This document shows, piece after piece, positions 4,305 to 6,185 of a stretch of DNA of 6,185 nt; position 1 is the stretch's first letter; each line of letters opens with the position of its first letter. Position numbers and translations under genes: made by a program. The notes below the pieces were generated by a model. It searched no databases and was not told the origin of the DNA. It worked only from the letters and a program-made list of their open reading frames with translations. The DNA is taken from assembly GCA_007128525.1 (NCBI GenBank), contig SKXG01000255.1:1-6185 (forward strand). The letters are read 5' to 3'. This DNA comes from Pseudomonadales bacterium. Lineage in GTDB: Bacteria > Pseudomonadota > Gammaproteobacteria > Pseudomonadales > Azotimanducaceae.

Positions 4305-6185
4305 ATGACGGCAGACACACCGACATTACCGGTCCTGCCACTGAAGAACACAGTGGTTTATCCGGCCCTCGTCACCCCACTGGCCGTCGGCCGGCGGGGG
4401 TCACTGGCCGCCGTGCGTGCCGCCTCCGAAGCCGATCAGCAACTGATCGCTGTCGCGCAGAAAGACCCCCAGGTGGAAGATCCGGGCCCGAGTGACCTGT
4501 ATGAGATCGGCACACTGGTGTCGCTCAAGCGCCTCGAACGCCGGGAAGGCAGCAGCCAGGTCATCGTGCAGGGCCTGCAACGGGTACGGCTTCTGACGCC
4601 AGCACAGCAGCAACCCTATTTGCGCATGCACTACGAACCACTGCCGAACCTGACTGTTGACGAAGAAGATGCCCGCGTCGATGCCCTGCTGCGGGAGAAC
4701 CAGGACACTGCGCGCCGGATCGCCCTACTGTTCGATCCGGAAAACGGCGAGCAGGTGTTCAAGCAGCTGATTGGCAGCATCAGCGATCCGGTTGTGCAGA
4801 TGTATCGCATGGCATCGCTGGCCAACCTGGAGCTGGAGCACGAACAGGCCATTCTCGCCGCCTCCAGCACCCTGAACCTCTTAAAGCGCCTGCATGAGAC
4901 CCTCAATCGTGAGCTGAGCGTCAATGAACTCAGGCGCGAGATCGCCGAGCAGGCCAAGCAGGACATCGACAAACAGCAGCGCGAACACCTGCTGCGTCAG
5001 CAAAAGCGCGCCATTGAGCAAGCCCTGGGTGAAGGCGAAGGCAATACTGAAGACCTGGCGGAACTGCGCGAGCAGCTCGACCAGGCCGACTTGCCGGAGA
5101 CGGTGCGCAAGGAAGCCGACCGCGAAATGAAGCGCCTGGCGCGGATGTCTCCGAATGCGGCCGACTACCAGGTCATGCGCAGCTATCTCGAGCTGGTTGC
5201 GGAACTGCCGTGGAACAAGAAAACCGATGACACGCTCGATCTCAAGCACGCAAAGACGGTACTGGACGAAGACCACTACGGCCTTGAAGACATCAAAGAC
5301 CGCATCCTCGAAAGCCTGGCTGTGCTGCAACTGAACCCGGATGCCAAAGCGCCGATCCTGTGCCTGGTCGGACCGCCCGGCGTGGGCAAGACTTCGCTGG
5401 GCCAGTCGATCGCCCGCGCCATGGGCAGGGCATTCGAGCGCCTGAGTCTCGGCGGCCTGCATGACGAGGCCGAGTTGCGTGGCCACCGGCGCACCTATAT
5501 CGGCGCCATGCCCGGGCGCATCATCCAGGCAATACGTCGGTCCGGTGTCAGCAATCCGCTGCTGATGCTTGATGAGATCGACAAGCTCGGCCGCGACTTC
5601 CGTGGCGACCCGGCCGCCGCATTGATGGAAATCCTCGATCCGGCACAGAACAAGGATTTCCGCGACAACTTCCTGAACCTGCCCTTTGATTTGTCGAAGG
5701 TCTTCTTCATCACCACGGCGAACACGCTGGAAGGTATCCCGCGTCCGCTGCTGGACCGGATGGAGACGCTGGAACTGAGCGGTTACAGCGACCTGGAAAA
5801 AACCCAGATCGCACGCCTGTACCTGATTCCACGCCAGCAACACGAAGCCGGGCTGGAACCGGCCCAGCTTGAGATCAGCGATACGGCCCTGAACACACTG
5901 ATCCGCCGTTACACGCGAGAAGCCGGTGTCCGCGGGCTGGAGCGGGTCATCGGCCGGCTGGCACGAAAGCGCGCGCTGCAGGCTCTGACCTCGGATGCGG
6001 CGCTGCCGCTGATTGATGCCGCGCTGGTGGAAGAGTTGCTGGGCCCCGCCCGCTATCCCAGTGACAGTGCCCGATCCGACCTGCCGCCCGGCGTGGCCGC
6101 CGGACTGGCATGGACCGAGGCCGGCGGCGATGTGCTGTATGTCGAAGCATCGCTGACGGCCAAGGACGAAAAGGTGACGCTGACC
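4305..6185 (+). CDS. lon: ATP-dependent Lon protease (endopeptidase La), 3' end beyond window
   Basis: Lon is a cytoplasmic hexameric AAA+ serine protease that degrades misfolded and selected regulatory proteins. The reading frame is open to the edge, giving 627 of roughly 800 residues. The substrate-binding N-domain runs from LPVLPLKNTVVYP (8-20) to about 200, followed by a coiled-coil linker (about 205-280, with KQQREHLLRQQKRAIEQALGE). The AAA+ module has Walker A GPPGVGKTS (356-364), pore loop Tyr398-Ile399 in RTYIGAMPG, Walker B LLMLDEID (419-426), sensor-1 Asn473, arginine finger Arg485 in LLDRME and sensor-2 Arg543 in REAGVRGLER. GLAWTEAGGD (600-609) opens the protease domain; the catalytic Ser and Lys lie outside the window. 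The start at 4305 is chosen because an in-frame ATG at 4257 falls inside the predicted promoter. ACGAG at 4291-4295 is a weak but well-spaced Shine-Dalgarno. The upstream neighbour is divergent apbE, not clpX as in enterics. Confidence 0.97.
   Translation, partial: MTADTPTLPVLPLKNTVVYPALVTPLAVGRRGSLAAVRAASEADQQLIAVAQKDPQVEDPGPSDLYEIGTLVSLKRLERREGSSQVIVQGLQRVRLLTPAQQQPYLRMHYEPLPNLTVDEEDARVDALLRENQDTARRIALLFDPENGEQVFKQLIGSISDPVVQMYRMASLANLELEHEQAILAASSTLNLLKRLHETLNRELSVNELRREIAEQAKQDIDKQQREHLLRQQKRAIEQALGEGEGNTEDLAELREQLDQADLPETVRKEADREMKRLARMSPNAADYQVMRSYLELVAELPWNKKTDDTLDLKHAKTVLDEDHYGLEDIKDRILESLAVLQLNPDAKAPILCLVGPPGVGKTSLGQSIARAMGRAFERLSLGGLHDEAELRGHRRTYIGAMPGRIIQAIRRSGVSNPLLMLDEIDKLGRDFRGDPAAALMEILDPAQNKDFRDNFLNLPFDLSKVFFITTANTLEGIPRPLLDRMETLELSGYSDLEKTQIARLYLIPRQQHEAGLEPAQLEISDTALNTLIRRYTREAGVRGLERVIGRLARKRALQALTSDAALPLIDAALVEELLGPARYPSDSARSDLPPGVAAGLAWTEAGGDVLYVEASLTAKDEKVTLT

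Noticed and set aside
4881..5843. Long minus-strand open frame (320 codons) opposite lon
   Set aside because: It lies wholly antisense to the conserved Lon AAA+ domain, has no family motif and has the composition expected of a reverse-strand shadow in GC-rich DNA.

Overview
The window looks like a piece of a GC-rich proteobacterial chromosome, most likely from a gammaproteobacterium. I infer this from the codon use, the Sec-type signal peptides, the ApbE and TlpA-like families and the recognisable Lon protease. No species can be named. Coding density is high. I see no tRNA, rRNA, insertion sequence, CRISPR array or phage gene.

The layout is two divergent transcription units. Leftward on the minus strand, from about 4202 down past position 1, run five genes. 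They are an ApbE-type FAD:protein FMN transferase (4202-3165), a TlpA/ResA-like thioredoxin (3022-2522), an exported protein of unknown function with a short coiled coil and a beta-rich body (2516-1974), a large TPR-plus-coiled-coil protein (1908-37), and the first 13 codons of a further gene (40-1) that leaves the window. Spacing tightens along the unit: 142 nt, then 5 nt with the Shine-Dalgarno inside the preceding gene, then 65 nt, then a 4-nt ATGA overlap. It therefore reads as one operon, possibly with a second promoter in the 142-nt gap.

Rightward on the plus strand is lon, an ATP-dependent protease. It starts at 4305 and is still open at the right edge (627 codons visible). The N-terminal domain, the AAA+ module and the very start of the protease domain are present; the catalytic Ser-Lys dyad lies beyond the window. 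A heat-shock (sigma-32) promoter match lies between the two units: a perfect CTTGAAA, 14 nt, then CCGCATTT. It explains lon regulation and rules out the longer in-frame start at 4257.

The minus-strand operon is the less ordinary part. The first three products carry signal peptides; export of the TPR protein is uncertain. An enzyme that covalently flavinylates exported proteins, a periplasmic thiol-disulfide protein, an unknown small exported protein and a TPR/coiled-coil scaffold together suggest an envelope assembly or redox module. No flavinylation target is visible here, so the substrate, if it is local, should lie beyond the left edge.
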